Shown: positions 1 through 7,432, numbered from the stretch's first letter. The stretch is DNA of 25,743 nt from Galbitalea sp036495225 (GCA_036495225.1 DASXNG010000047.1:1-25743); one strand, 5' to 3'. The notes: a model not told the origin generated them from the sequence alone. Made by a program: numbers and translations.

Positions 1-408
1 CTCAGCGGCGCCTTCCGAGTCGTGAAGCGCGCGTCGAAGGGGATGCTGAAGGCCCGTTTCGGGCGCATCATCCTCGTGTCTTCTGTCGTCGGTCTTCTCG
101 GGTCGGCCGGACAGGTCAACTACTCGGCTTCCAAGAGCGGCCTCATCGGTCTCGCTCGTTCGGTCACTCGCGAGCTCGGTTCTCGCGGCATCACGGCCAA
201 CGTCGTCGCTCCCGGGTTTATCGAGACGGACATGACGGCCGAATTGCCCGAGCAGCAGCAGGCCGACTACTAGAAGTCGATCCCTGCTGGTCGCTTTGCG
301 ACGCCCGACGAGGTCGCCAAGGTCATCGTCTGGTTGGCTGGAGACGACGCGGGCTACATCTCCGGCGCCGTCATCCCGGTCGACGGTGGCTTGGGTATGG
401 GCCACTAG
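1..408 (+). pseudogene. fabG: 3-oxoacyl-ACP reductase (FabG-like SDR), 5' truncated by window edge, in-frame TAG
   Basis: The reading frame is open from base 1 and shows the C-terminal half of a short-chain dehydrogenase/reductase. It has a serine-containing strand (RIILVSSVVG), the catalytic YxxxK motif (NYSASKSG) and the helix ELGSRGITANVVAPGFIETDM, which is typical of NADPH-dependent 3-oxoacyl-ACP reductases of fatty acid synthesis. A TAG at 271-273 interrupts the frame after ADY. The same frame then continues for 44 more codons (KSIPAGRFATPDEVAKVI, then SGAVIPVDGGLGMGH) to a natural TAG at 406-408. The downstream part matches the conserved FabG C-terminus, so the stop is a single-codon lesion (for example from AAG or CAG), not the true end. 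Loss of the last strand and the dimer interface would probably inactivate the enzyme. A sequencing error or a very recent nonsense mutation explains it equally well. Another SDR with a different substrate is possible. Confidence 0.8.
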
Positions 409-413
409 CGCTC

Positions 414-863
414 GTTATTGATTGAGTGGCGACGCACAGCGCCGCGCATCAAAATCCCGTTGAGCGCTTCAAAAGGCGAAGAGCGCGGCAGGGATGAGCC
501 CGTGCGCCGGTTTCGCAGAAGCGTGGCCGATTTCGACGTGGTCTCCGCCTGTCAACAGGATGAATTGACCCTTCGGCACGGTCGACAGGAGATTTTCGCC
601 ATTTGTGAGGCGTGAATCCTGTCGACAGGTGCTGACGCACCGAAATGAAGGATGAATTCAGCTCTGCACGTCGAACGAAGGAGAAATTCGGCATTTTCGA
701 CGGCCACATCCTTCATTTGTGGGTCGAGCCGCACGAATCACGCCGAGAACGGCCACATGTTTGCGAAACCGAGCCACATGGATGACAGTCCATGCCGCCT
801 TTTGATTGTGCGAACGCGCAAGGGGCTTCGTCGCGCGCGCACGGCGCACTACTGAACTCACGA
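414..863. repeat. Decayed inverted-repeat element filling the 555-base gap after fabG
   Basis: The gap 409-963 has no convincing gene until base 964. Its left edge (414-431, then GCGCATCAAAATCCC and GTTGAGCGCTTC) is a diverged copy of the left arm of the clean elements at 7476 and 11487. Its right edge (about 811-863, with GCGAACGCGCAAGG, GCTTCGTCGCGCG and GCACTACTGAACTCACGAC) is a diverged right arm in inverted orientation. The stretch before the right arm (about 764-808) shares words with the interior of the 11487 element: ACCGAGC-CACAT and TCCATGCCGC followed by a run of T. I read it as an old, longer copy in the same orientation as the 11487 element. The interior also carries repeated CCTGTCRACAGG words (548-629). 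Short reading frames inside it have no ribosome-binding sites or family likeness and are not called. Confidence 0.55.
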
Positions 864-963
864 CGCGCCAGCCGTTACCCGAACGTTCACCCGCCAACTC
901 TTTGCTAGTCAAGTTAGACCGCCAAGGCTGTTCTGCGACGCCATTCGAAGGAAGCCAAGGACG

Positions 964-1161
964 ATGAACTACGCGGAAATGTTCTACCTGGTCGACGCGA
1001 GCCAGGGACGTTGGGTGATCAAGCACACGATCACCGACGAAGTCGCGGGCACTGTCATGCGCACCACGCAAGGACTTGCTCTCAGGGACGAGAATTCACG
1101 CTTCCTCGGGACGTTCCCGACGATGGAAGCCGCGCTGCGCAACTTATACGCGGTCGTCTAG
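964..1161 (+). CDS. Hypothetical 65-residue protein
   Basis: This short gene encodes MNYAEMFYLVDASQGRWVIK through to NLYAVV. A purine-rich GAAGGAAG at 947-954 and AAGG at 957-960 precede the ATG, so a ribosome-binding site is plausible. Codon use is G/C-ending and unlike the surrounding repeat DNA. The composition (aromatic and beta-strand-like, with a terminal helix PTMEAALRNLYAVV) suggests a small folded cytoplasmic domain with no signal or membrane segment. I do not recognise the family and assign no function. It converges on serB, with a small hairpin between them. Confidence 0.6.
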   Translation: MNYAEMFYLVDASQGRWVIKHTITDEVAGTVMRTTQGLALRDENSRFLGTFPTMEAALRNLYAVV

Positions 1162-1198
1162 AACGCGCCTCGACGTGCAGCGTCCGGCAGCAACGGCG

Positions 1199-1214
1199 TG
1201 GGGCTAAAGCCCCA
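1199..1214. terminator. Short symmetrical hairpin between convergent genes, overlapping the serB stop
   Basis: TGGGGCTAAAGCCCCA is a near-perfect palindrome (stem GGGGCT/AGCCCC). It contains the serB TAG (1204-1206, minus strand) and lies 38 bases after the stop of the 65-residue gene. There is no U-tract on either side, so it could be a weak bidirectional terminator or a 3'-end stabiliser. Confidence 0.35.
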
Positions 1215-1836
1215 ACAACCCCAGCACCTGCGACAGGTCCCGGCGGTCCATGATCACGTTCGCCTCGTCGCGCACGGGCGCCTTGGCGTCGAAGCCGACC
1301 GACAGCCCCGTAATCGCCATCATGGGCAAGTCGTTGGCCCCATCGCCAACGGCGACCGTCTGAGCCAGCGGCACGTCAAAGTCAGCAGCCCACTCGCGCA
1401 GGGTTGAGGCTTTCGCGCCAGCGTCGATGATCGGCCCGACGAGACCACCGGTCAGAAAACCGTCGACGACCTCGAGCCGGTTCGCTCGCCAATAGTTGAG
1501 GCCCAGGGATGTCGCGATTGGGTCAACCACCTCGTGGAAACCCCCGGACACGACACCAACACGGCCACCCGCCGCCTGGATTCCCGCGATCATCTCGGGA
1601 ACGCCTGCAGTCACTTCAACACGAGCACCAACCGCGGCGAACACCGACGCTGGCAGCCCCCGCAGCGTCGCCACCCGCGACCGCAGGCTCTCCTCGAAGT
1701 CGAGCTCGCCGTTCATCGCGCGAAACGTGATGTCGGCGACCTCGGAAAGCGAACCCGCCTCGGCAGCGAGCAACTCGATCACCTCGTTCTCGATGAGGGT
1801 CGAATCGACGTCGAGCACGACAAGAAACCGGGCCAT
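1204..1836 (-). CDS. serB: Phosphoserine phosphatase SerB
   Basis: This HAD-superfamily hydrolase performs the last step of serine biosynthesis, phosphoserine to serine plus phosphate, in the cytoplasm. Motif I is FLVVLDVDSTLIE, with the nucleophile and acid Asp pair of DxDST. The cap region contains EVADITFRAMNGELDFEESLRSRV, as in SerB. Motif II is VGVVSGGFHEV, the motif III lysine lies near DAGAKAS, and motif IV is AVGDGANDLPM. At about 210 residues it is the compact form without an N-terminal ACT domain. I chose the ATG at 1836 because GGAAGG lies about 10 bases upstream and motif I then starts at the usual distance. An ATG six codons earlier (1854) has no ribosome-binding site. It follows glgC on the same strand after about 36 bases and may be co-transcribed with it, although the functions are unrelated. 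Confidence 0.92.
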   Translation of the reverse strand: MARFLVVLDVDSTLIENEVIELLAAEAGSLSEVADITFRAMNGELDFEESLRSRVATLRGLPASVFAAVGARVEVTAGVPEMIAGIQAAGGRVGVVSGGFHEVVDPIATSLGLNYWRANRLEVVDGFLTGGLVGPIIDAGAKASTLREWAADFDVPLAQTVAVGDGANDLPMMAITGLSVGFDAKAPVRDEANVIMDRRDLSQVLGLLGL

Positions 1837-1872
1837 GCGGGCGGGGCCTTCCATAGAAAGAGCGGGGGAGGG

Positions 1873-3111
1873 CTAGTTGACGAAAACGCCCTTGCCCACG
1901 ACCGTAATGCCTGAGTCCGTCACCGTAAAACCGCGGGCGCGATCCTCATCGTGGTTGACCCCAACAGTCGCGCCTTCGGCGATGACGACATCCTTGTCGA
2001 GGATGGCGCGACGCACGACCGCATTCGGACCGATGCGCACCCGATCGAACACCACAGAGTCGACAACAGCCGCGCCCGAGTCCACCACGCACCAAGTGCC
2101 GATGACGCTGCGCTCCAGGTTTCCGCCCGAGATGAGCGTTCCGAGCGAGACGATCGAGTCAATCGTCGTCCCGAGGTTGCCCTTCGCATCACGCACGAAC
2201 TTCGCGGGCGGTGAATTGAGCTGCTGGCTGAAGATCGGCCAGTCGCGGTTGTACAGGTTGAAGATCGGCAGCGCTGAAATCAGATCCTGGTGGGCATCGA
2301 AGAAAGACTCGATGGTTCCGACATCCCGCCAATAGAACCGGTCGCGCTCGGTCGAACCGGGAACATCATTGCGGTTGAGGTCGTAGACGGCGGCCTCGCC
2401 GCGATTCACGAAGTCCGGCACGATATCGCCACCCATGTCGTGGTTGGAGGCGGGGTTCGCGCCGTCACGAACAACGGCATCAATCAGGATGTCCGCGTCG
2501 AACACGTAATTGCCCATGGACGCCAACACCTCGCCCGGAGAATCGGCGAGGCCGACGGCATCCTTCGGCTTCTCATGGAAGGCCGCGATGCGTGTCGGGT
2601 CTTTCTTCTCAAGCTCGATGATGCCGAACTGGTCGGCGAGCGCGATCGGCTGGCGAATGGCGGCAACGGTGACGCCCGCACCCGCCTCGATGTGGGCATC
2701 GATCATCTGGGCAAAATCCATGCGGTAGACGTGATCTGCACCGACTACGACCACGATGTCTGGCTTCTCATCACGCAGCAGGTTGAGACTCTGCAGGATC
2801 GCGTCGGCGGAACCAGAGAACCAGCGCTTGCCGAGCCGCTGCTGTGCAGGCACTGAAGCGATGTAGGAGTTCGTGATGCCGTCGAGCCGCCAGGTCTGCG
2901 ATACGTGACGGTCGAGGCTGTGGGACTTGTACTGCGTGAGCACGACGATCTGCCGAAGTCCCGAGTTGATCAGGTTGCTCAGCGCGAAATCGATGAGGCG
3001 GTATCCGCCGCCGAACGGCACCGCGGGCTTCGCGCGGTCCGCCGTCAGAGGCATTAGGCGTTTGCCTTCTCCGCCAGCGAGGACAATGCCGAAGATCTTC
3101 TTTGACGCCAT
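1873..3111 (-). CDS. glgC: Glucose-1-phosphate adenylyltransferase GlgC
   Basis: The enzyme makes ADP-glucose from ATP and glucose-1-phosphate, the committed donor for bacterial glycogen and, in actinobacteria, for maltose-1-phosphate. The N-terminus has the nucleotidyltransferase signature GGEGKRLMPLT...AKPAVPFGG, then YRLIDFALSNLINSG, the sugar-binding region GNYVFDADILIDAV, YWRDVGTIESFF, and a C-terminal left-handed beta-helix (hexapeptide-like repeats from about residue 300). The length of 412 residues is normal. The ATG at 3111 is chosen because TACCCT, a TANNNT -10 box, ends exactly 6 bases upstream. A GTG seven codons earlier (3132) is possible but would place the start inside the promoter. 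It is divergent from glgA with 46 bases between start codons, the same pairing as in Mycobacterium. Confidence 0.95.
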   Translation of the reverse strand: MASKKIFGIVLAGGEGKRLMPLTADRAKPAVPFGGGYRLIDFALSNLINSGLRQIVVLTQYKSHSLDRHVSQTWRLDGITNSYIASVPAQQRLGKRWFSGSADAILQSLNLLRDEKPDIVVVVGADHVYRMDFAQMIDAHIEAGAGVTVAAIRQPIALADQFGIIELEKKDPTRIAAFHEKPKDAVGLADSPGEVLASMGNYVFDADILIDAVVRDGANPASNHDMGGDIVPDFVNRGEAAVYDLNRNDVPGSTERDRFYWRDVGTIESFFDAHQDLISALPIFNLYNRDWPIFSQQLNSPPAKFVRDAKGNLGTTIDSIVSLGTLISGGNLERSVIGTWCVVDSGAAVVDSVVFDRVRIGPNAVVRRAILDKDVVIAEGATVGVNHDEDRARGFTVTDSGITVVGKGVFVN

Positions 3112-3117
3112 GGTCTC

Positions 3118-3123
3118 AGGGTA
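3118..3123 (-). promoter_or_regulatory. Leaderless -10 box of glgC (TACCCT)
   Basis: On the minus strand TACCCT ends 6 bases before the glgC ATG, so transcription would begin at the A of the start codon. No Shine-Dalgarno site is present. The box lies where the -35 of the divergent glgA promoter would be. Confidence 0.5.
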
Positions 3124-3144
3124 TGACCTCACCCCTGCCTGTAC

Positions 3145-3150
3145 TAGCGT
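3145..3150 (+). promoter_or_regulatory. Leaderless -10 box of glgA (TAGCGT)
   Basis: TAGCGT ends 7 bases before the glgA ATG at 3158, and no ribosome-binding site is visible. The same TAGCGT hexamer precedes the aminotransferase at 22068. It occupies the expected -35 zone of glgC. Confidence 0.5.
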
Positions 3151-3157
3151 CTAAACC

Positions 3158-4342
3158 ATGCGAGTCGACCTCATTACGCGGGAATATCCACCAGAGGTCT
3201 ACGGCGGGGCAGGCGTGCATGTCGCTGAGCTCGTTCGCTCCCTGCGCAGGCACGATACCGACGTGCGCGTTCGCGCCTTCGGCAAACCGCGGGACGCGGA
3301 TGATGTCTGGTCTTACCTGGTTCCCGCAGAACTCGCCGATGCCAACCCCGCCCTTGCGACACTCGGTGTCGACCTCCAGATGGCTCGGGATGTCGAGGGT
3401 GCTGACCTCGTTCACTCGCACACCTGGTACGCCAATGGCGCTGGCCACATCGCATCCCTGATGTACGACATCCCGCACGTTGTCACGGCCCACAGTCTTG
3501 AGCCCCTGCGCCCGTGGAAGGCCGAGCAGCTTGGCGGGGGATACCGACTCTCGAGTTGGATCGAGAAGACCGCGTTCGAGGGCGCCGCCAAGATCATTGC
3601 CGTCAGTGAGGGCATGCGTAGAGACATCCTGCGGTCGTATCCCTCGCTTCAGGAGTCCAAAGTCGAGGTCATCTACAACGGCATCGACCTCCAGGAGTGG
3701 ACGCCTCACCACGACCCCGCGATCACCGAGGCGCTTGGCATCGACCCGAATCGCCCGTCGGTCGTGTTTGTCGGGCGCATCACGCGTCAGAAGGGGCTGC
3801 AGTACCTGCTGCGCGCCGCCGCCCTGCTGCCGCCGGAGGTGCAGCTCGTCCTGTGCGCCGGTGCGCCAGACACCCCCGAAATACTCGAAGAGGTGCGTGA
3901 CGGAGTACACGCGCTCCAACTGCTGCGCTCCGGCGTGATCTGGATCGACCGGCTGCTTAGCCAGACCGAGCTGCGCACCGTGCTTACCGGCGCTACGACA
4001 TTCGTCTGCCCGTCGATTTACGAGCCGCTCGGGATCGTGAATCTCGAGGCGATGGCCTGCGGCATTCCGGTCGTCGGAACGGCAACGGGCGGCATCCCCG
4101 AGGTCGTCGAGGACGGTGTCACCGGTCGCCTCGTCCCCATCGATCAGGCGAGCGATGGAACGGGAACTCCCGTCGACCCAGACCGCTTTGTCGCCGATCT
4201 CGCTGCCGCGCTCATCGAGGTCGTCTCCAATCCCGAGGAGGCCGCGAAGATGGGCGCGGCCGGCCGTGAGCGAGCGGAGGCCCTGTTCAGCTGGGACCGC
4301 ATCGCGCTGCGCACCAAGGCAATCTATGAAGACCTGCTCTAA
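3158..4342 (+). CDS. glgA: GT4 glycogen synthase / alpha-maltose-1-phosphate synthase (GlgA/GlgM type)
   Basis: This is a retaining GT-B glycosyltransferase of 394 residues that uses ADP-glucose. The N-terminal glycine loop is EVYGGAGVH (about 13-21). The donor-site basic pair is in GRITRQKG (R207, K212), and the E-x7-E motif is EPLGIVNLE (E289, E297), followed by AMACGIPVVGTATGGIPE. The sequence is the actinobacterial GT4 type, not the longer enterobacterial GT5 GlgA. Members studied in mycobacteria make maltose-1-phosphate from ADP-glucose and glucose-1-phosphate for the GlgE pathway, so GlgM activity is likely. GlgE itself is not in this window. Divergent glgC supplies the donor. Confidence 0.92.
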   Translation: MRVDLITREYPPEVYGGAGVHVAELVRSLRRHDTDVRVRAFGKPRDADDVWSYLVPAELADANPALATLGVDLQMARDVEGADLVHSHTWYANGAGHIASLMYDIPHVVTAHSLEPLRPWKAEQLGGGYRLSSWIEKTAFEGAAKIIAVSEGMRRDILRSYPSLQESKVEVIYNGIDLQEWTPHHDPAITEALGIDPNRPSVVFVGRITRQKGLQYLLRAAALLPPEVQLVLCAGAPDTPEILEEVRDGVHALQLLRSGVIWIDRLLSQTELRTVLTGATTFVCPSIYEPLGIVNLEAMACGIPVVGTATGGIPEVVEDGVTGRLVPIDQASDGTGTPVDPDRFVADLAAALIEVVSNPEEAAKMGAAGRERAEALFSWDRIALRTKAIYEDLL

Positions 4343-4393
4343 CCCCATTCGGGGGCGTTTGAGCGTTGCGCGCTGAACTAGGCTTGAGGCACC

Positions 4394-5176
4394 ATGGCAA
4401 GCGTCCTCCAGCTCACCGATGTTTCGATCATCCGCGATGGAAACACCATCCTCGACAAGCTCACCTGGTCGGTAGACGACTCGGATCGTTGGGTCATTCT
4501 CGGCCCCAACGGCGCTGGCAAGACGACGTTGCTGCAGATCGCCGCAGCGCTCATCCACCCGAGCTCGGGTACAGCTGTGCTGCTCGACGACCGGCTCGGG
4601 GCAGTGGATGTCTTCGAACTCCGCCCGCGCATCGGTTTCGTCTCTTCGGCGATGGCCCGTCGCATTCCTGGTAGTGAGACCGTGCTCAACGTCGTCATGA
4701 CGGCCGCGTACTCGGTTACCGGCCGGTGGAACGAGGAATACGAGGATGTCGACCTCCAGCGTGCTCGCGATGTGCTCGACGACTGGAAGCTCGGGCATCT
4801 CGCCGATCGCGCTTTCGGGGGATTGAGCGACGGAGAGCAGAAGCGGGTGCTCATCGCCCGTGCGGTTATGACGAACCCCGAGTTGCTTTTGCTCGACGAG
4901 CCGGCTGCGAGCCTGGATGTCGGTTCGCGCGAGGAACTGCTGCAGCTGCTCCACGCGTTCGCGATCACGCCGGACGCTCCGGCCATCGTCATGGTGACGC
5001 ACCATGTCGAGGAGATCCCGCCCGGCTTCACCCACGGCCTGCTGCTTGCAGAGGGCACGATTGTCGCGAAGGGCAAGCTGGAGAAGGTCATCACCTCAGA
5101 GAAGCTGAGTTCCGCGTTCAGCCTTCCGCTCGAGGTCACCGAGAAGCATCACCGCTACGCCGCACGCGCGAAGTAG
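4394..5176 (+). CDS. Stand-alone ABC transporter ATP-binding protein
   Basis: A single 260-residue ATPase domain with Walker A GPNGAGKT (37-44), an ABC signature in the form LSDGEQ (144-149; the usual second G is D), Walker B LLLLDEP (164-170), D-loop SLD and H-loop His203. There is no membrane segment and no permease gene on either side, so its partner is unknown. The sequence resembles ModF/photorepair-like ATPases that are encoded alone in actinobacteria. The C-terminal tail (EKVITSEKLSSAFSLPLEV) is typical of importer-type ATPases. TAGGCT at 4379-4384 and GAGG at 4386-4389 offer both a -10 and a weak ribosome-binding site. Substrate cannot be inferred. Confidence 0.85.
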   Translation: MASVLQLTDVSIIRDGNTILDKLTWSVDDSDRWVILGPNGAGKTTLLQIAAALIHPSSGTAVLLDDRLGAVDVFELRPRIGFVSSAMARRIPGSETVLNVVMTAAYSVTGRWNEEYEDVDLQRARDVLDDWKLGHLADRAFGGLSDGEQKRVLIARAVMTNPELLLLDEPAASLDVGSREELLQLLHAFAITPDAPAIVMVTHHVEEIPPGFTHGLLLAEGTIVAKGKLEKVITSEKLSSAFSLPLEVTEKHHRYAARAK

Positions 5177-5191
5177 CTCTTGCAAAACCTC

Positions 5192-5200
5192 TGGTAAGCT
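5192..5200 (+). promoter_or_regulatory. Extended -10 promoter candidate for rpmE2 (TGGTAAGCT)
   Basis: A TGN-TANNNT extended -10 lies about 70 bases upstream of rpmE2, leaving a conventional leader of 65-70 bases, unlike most genes here. I saw no clear -35 and no Zur-type palindrome in the 5177-5274 gap. Confidence 0.35.
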
Positions 5201-5274
5201 AACTAGTCGGCTCTGAAGGCTTTGTCTTCGCCAACCTCAACTTTTTCACTCGCTCACTACTGCAGGGAACCGCC

Positions 5275-5523
5275 ATGAAGTCTGACATCCACCCCGAGTA
5301 CGCGCCCATCGTGTTCCGCGACCTCGCGTCCGGTGAGACGTTCCTGACGCGTTCGACCGCAACCAGCGATAAGACCATCGAGCTTGACGGCGAGACCTAC
5401 CCGGTCATCGACGTTGAAATCTCGTCCGCTTCGCACCCGTTCTACACGGGCAAGCAGCGCATCCTCGACTCCGCTGGCCGCGTCGAGAAGTTCAACTCGC
5501 GCTACAAGGGTTTCGGCAAGTAA
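5275..5523 (+). CDS. rpmE2: 50S ribosomal protein L31 type B
   Basis: This 82-residue protein starts MKSDIHPEYAPIVFRDLASG and contains SSASHPFYTGKQRILDSAGRVEKFNSRYKGFGK, which is diagnostic of L31. It lacks the CxxC zinc-binding cysteines of type A L31, so it is the zinc-independent (type B, YkgM-like) form. Such paralogues commonly replace the zinc form under zinc limitation, but here no Zur site is evident and it may be the only or constitutive L31. AGGGAA sits about 7 bases before the ATG as a good ribosome-binding site. The gene is monocistronic with a strong terminator just downstream. Confidence 0.96.
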   Translation: MKSDIHPEYAPIVFRDLASGETFLTRSTATSDKTIELDGETYPVIDVEISSASHPFYTGKQRILDSAGRVEKFNSRYKGFGK

Positions 5524-5539
5524 CCCACACAGCTTTCAG

Positions 5540-5576
5540 AAGGGCGTCCGGTTTCGACCGGGCGCCCTTTCTCGTT
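5540..5576 (+). terminator. Rho-independent terminator of rpmE2
   Basis: A 13-bp stem, AAGGGCGTCCGGT with ACCGGGCGCCCTT (one G-U pair), closes a TTCG loop at 5553-5556 and is followed by TCTCGTT. It lies 16 bases after the rpmE2 stop and just before the 3' end of the convergent gene. The tail favours termination on the + strand, though the hairpin may work in both directions. Confidence 0.85.
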
Positions 5577-6725
5577 CTAGGAGACGTGCGCGGGGCGTCG
5601 TGGAGGCGTCGGTCGCTTTGCAGGCAGCGCACGGACAGTAACCGCAGAACTTGTGGCCGTCGCCGTGCTGTAGCCGAGTTTCTTTCCGGTCACCGTGTAG
5701 GTGATCGACTTGCCGACATCGGCGCCCGTCGTCTTGTACGTGCCCGCGGTCGCTTGGGAGATCGCGATTCCGTTGCGGCGCCACTGGAAGGCATAGGAGC
5801 CCCCCGCGGGCCATCCGGTGGAGGCTGACAAAGTCGCGCCAACCAATTGGGAGGCAGCAGGCGATATCGTCACAGCACTCGGAAAGACATGGCAGGACAG
5901 GTCGTCGTCGAAGCCGCCTGCGATGTACTGCACCATCGAGACGCGCCCGCCTGGCGTCAGCGGGCTTCCCTCGCAAGCTGCGGCGGCACCGGTTGGCGAT
6001 GAGCCGGCCAGCCAGCTCTGCAGCCCGGCGAGCGGGCTCGTCGCGGCCGTCACTCCCACGATCTTGTTCCACTGGTAGCCGGTCGAGTAGACCCCGATCG
6101 CGGTGATGCCCTGGCCCTTCAGGTAATCGACCATCCCGTCGAGCGAAGCCTCGTTGGCCTTCACGTCGGTCTGCCAAGTATTGGAAGTCTCGACGTCGAG
6201 CCACCACGTGCTCGGCAGCTGCGACAGATCGCTGCGCACTTGGTTCACATCGTCCTCGGCTTTCGAATAGCCGTAGACGTACGCGCAGGCTTTGTCTGCA
6301 AGGCCTTTGCAGTCACCTAACGAGCCTGTCGGAACGAGGGTGTTTTGGTATTCGGTGTAGTCGCTGGACGGCCACCAAGCGCCAGCGAGAGCCGGATTCC
6401 CCGTGTTAAGGTAGGCGGCCGCTCGCGGCTGCTCAGTCTGCGGCGCAGTGGCCATCAGCAGCGCTGCCGTGTACTGGCCGGCGAAGCAGTCGTTCAGATT
6501 GCTGGCGTTGCCTCCGTTGACCCCAACAACCGCAAACGGGAGGCCCGATGGGTACGGCACGAATGTGTGATCGCGATTGCACTGAGGCCACGAGACGTCC
6601 ACGCCTACGCCGGCGGGCAGGGCCGTAACCGGGGGAACTGCAGCGAGTGCCCCTTGGGCAGGGAACGCCGCCGCGAGAATTCCGACAACTAAGGCAACTC
6701 CGACTAGGCCAGGCGTTCTTCGCAT
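5577..6725 (-). CDS. Secreted GH25-like (lysozyme-type fold) protein with C-terminal Ig-like module
   Basis: The 382-residue product begins MRRTPGLVGVALVVGILAAA and ends its signal region at AQGALA, a classic Sec signal peptide. The mature part opens GVDVSWPQCN (D43) and has WWLDVETSN (D177, E179), which together resemble the acidic active site of GH25/DUF1906-like TIM-barrels that act on cell-wall polysaccharide. Several cysteines (as in PQCN, NDCF, GDCK, KACAY, AACEG, LSCHV) suggest disulfides. From about residue 290 an Ig-like repeat follows (GSYAFQWRRNGIAISQATAG...YTVTGKKLGYSTATATSS), of the sort common in Microbacteriaceae surface proteins. The start at 6725 is set by the signal peptide and by TACGTT ending 7 bases upstream; an upstream extension would overlap the exonuclease gene. 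The substrate is inferred only. Confidence 0.8.
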   Translation of the reverse strand: MRRTPGLVGVALVVGILAAAFPAQGALAAVPPVTALPAGVGVDVSWPQCNRDHTFVPYPSGLPFAVVGVNGGNASNLNDCFAGQYTAALLMATAPQTEQPRAAAYLNTGNPALAGAWWPSSDYTEYQNTLVPTGSLGDCKGLADKACAYVYGYSKAEDDVNQVRSDLSQLPSTWWLDVETSNTWQTDVKANEASLDGMVDYLKGQGITAIGVYSTGYQWNKIVGVTAATSPLAGLQSWLAGSSPTGAAAACEGSPLTPGGRVSMVQYIAGGFDDDLSCHVFPSAVTISPAASQLVGATLSASTGWPAGGSYAFQWRRNGIAISQATAGTYKTTGADVGKSITYTVTGKKLGYSTATATSSAVTVRALPAKRPTPPRRPAHVS

Positions 6726-6730
6726 CTGGT

Positions 6731-7420
6731 CTAACGTACCGGCCAGAGCCCGGATGTCGTGAAACTCGGGTTGTGAGTTCGGCGCATGTAGTCCTGAAAG
6801 TCTGCGGACTGCTGGGCACACCACTCGACCTGCTGCGCGTGGAGCACGGGAGCTTCGATAGAGAGAACCTCCGGATACTTGCGCGCCATCGCCTGCGCGA
6901 CACGCCCTGCCGCGATCGCGTCTGCGCTGGCATCGTGCGCGTCCACGAGACTCACGCCATAGGCAACGGCCGCAGCTTCGAGCGTGCGCTTGCCCTTGCG
7001 ATACCGGTCCACGACCTTGTCGAGCACGAGCGGGTCGATGATCGGAGCCGGGGTAGTGAGTGGCTCAAGGCCGTACCGCAGCGCCTCGGCCCGCAAGAGG
7101 CTCAGGTCGTACGGTGCGTTGTAGATGGTGATGGCGAGACCCCTGGAGATCAGCGCGCTGAGTACGTCGATGATCTCGCCGATCACCTCTTTCGCTGGGC
7201 GGCCTTCCGCACGGGCACGTTCTGTCGTGATGCCGTGCACATCGCTGGCACCGGCCGGAATATCGACACCTGGATCGGCTAGCCAGTTCCAGTCTTCGAC
7301 CAGTTCACCTGCCGCGTTGAGTACACCGACGTGGGCCGACACGATGCGACTGTGTTCGACGTCGATACCTGTCGTCTCAAGATCGAAAACGCCAAGAGTG
7401 TCGAACCAGGGGATGCTCAT
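6731..7420 (-). CDS. DEDDh 3'-5' exonuclease (DNA polymerase III epsilon-like)
   Basis: A 229-residue protein with the complete DnaQ-family active site: D13 and E15 in GVFDLETTG, D105 in NAPYDLSLLR, and H162 and D167 in HDASADA. These bind two metal ions for 3'-5' exonucleolysis of DNA or RNA. Actinobacterial genomes often have several such paralogues; this one lacks the PHP or helicase fusions and could be an accessory proofreader or a repair or RNA-processing nuclease. The ATG at 7420 is preferred because TATTCT ends 6 bases before it and motif I then starts at residue 10. Its stop lies 5 bases before the start of the secreted gene downstream. Confidence 0.88.
   Translation of the reverse strand: MSIPWFDTLGVFDLETTGIDVEHSRIVSAHVGVLNAAGELVEDWNWLADPGVDIPAGASDVHGITTERARAEGRPAKEVIGEIIDVLSALISRGLAITIYNAPYDLSLLRAEALRYGLEPLTTPAPIIDPLVLDKVVDRYRKGKRTLEAAAVAYGVSLVDAHDASADAIAAGRVAQAMARKYPEVLSIEAPVLHAQQVEWCAQQSADFQDYMRRTHNPSFTTSGLWPVR
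6733..6738 (-). promoter_or_regulatory. Leaderless -10 box (TACGTT) of the secreted GH25-like gene
   Basis: On the minus strand TACGTT ends 7 bases before the ATG at 6725, and its last T is also the first base of the TAG stop of the exonuclease gene upstream. Confidence 0.45.
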
Positions 7421-7426
7421 GCGAAA

Positions 7427-7432
7427 AGAATA
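7427..7432 (-). promoter_or_regulatory. Leaderless -10 box (TATTCT) of the exonuclease gene
   Basis: TATTCT on the minus strand ends exactly 6 bases before the ATG at 7420. No Shine-Dalgarno motif is present (TTTCGC precedes the ATG). Confidence 0.5.

Noticed and set aside
658..1071. A 137-codon minus-strand frame and others in 418-855
   Set aside because: They run through repeat-derived sequence and antisense to the 65-residue gene, without ribosome-binding sites or family likeness.
3116..5035. A 639-codon open frame on the minus strand
   Set aside because: It lies antisense to glgA and the ABC ATPase gene, both of which have full motif sets. Its product is arginine- and aspartate-rich with no domain, as expected from the complement of high-GC codons.
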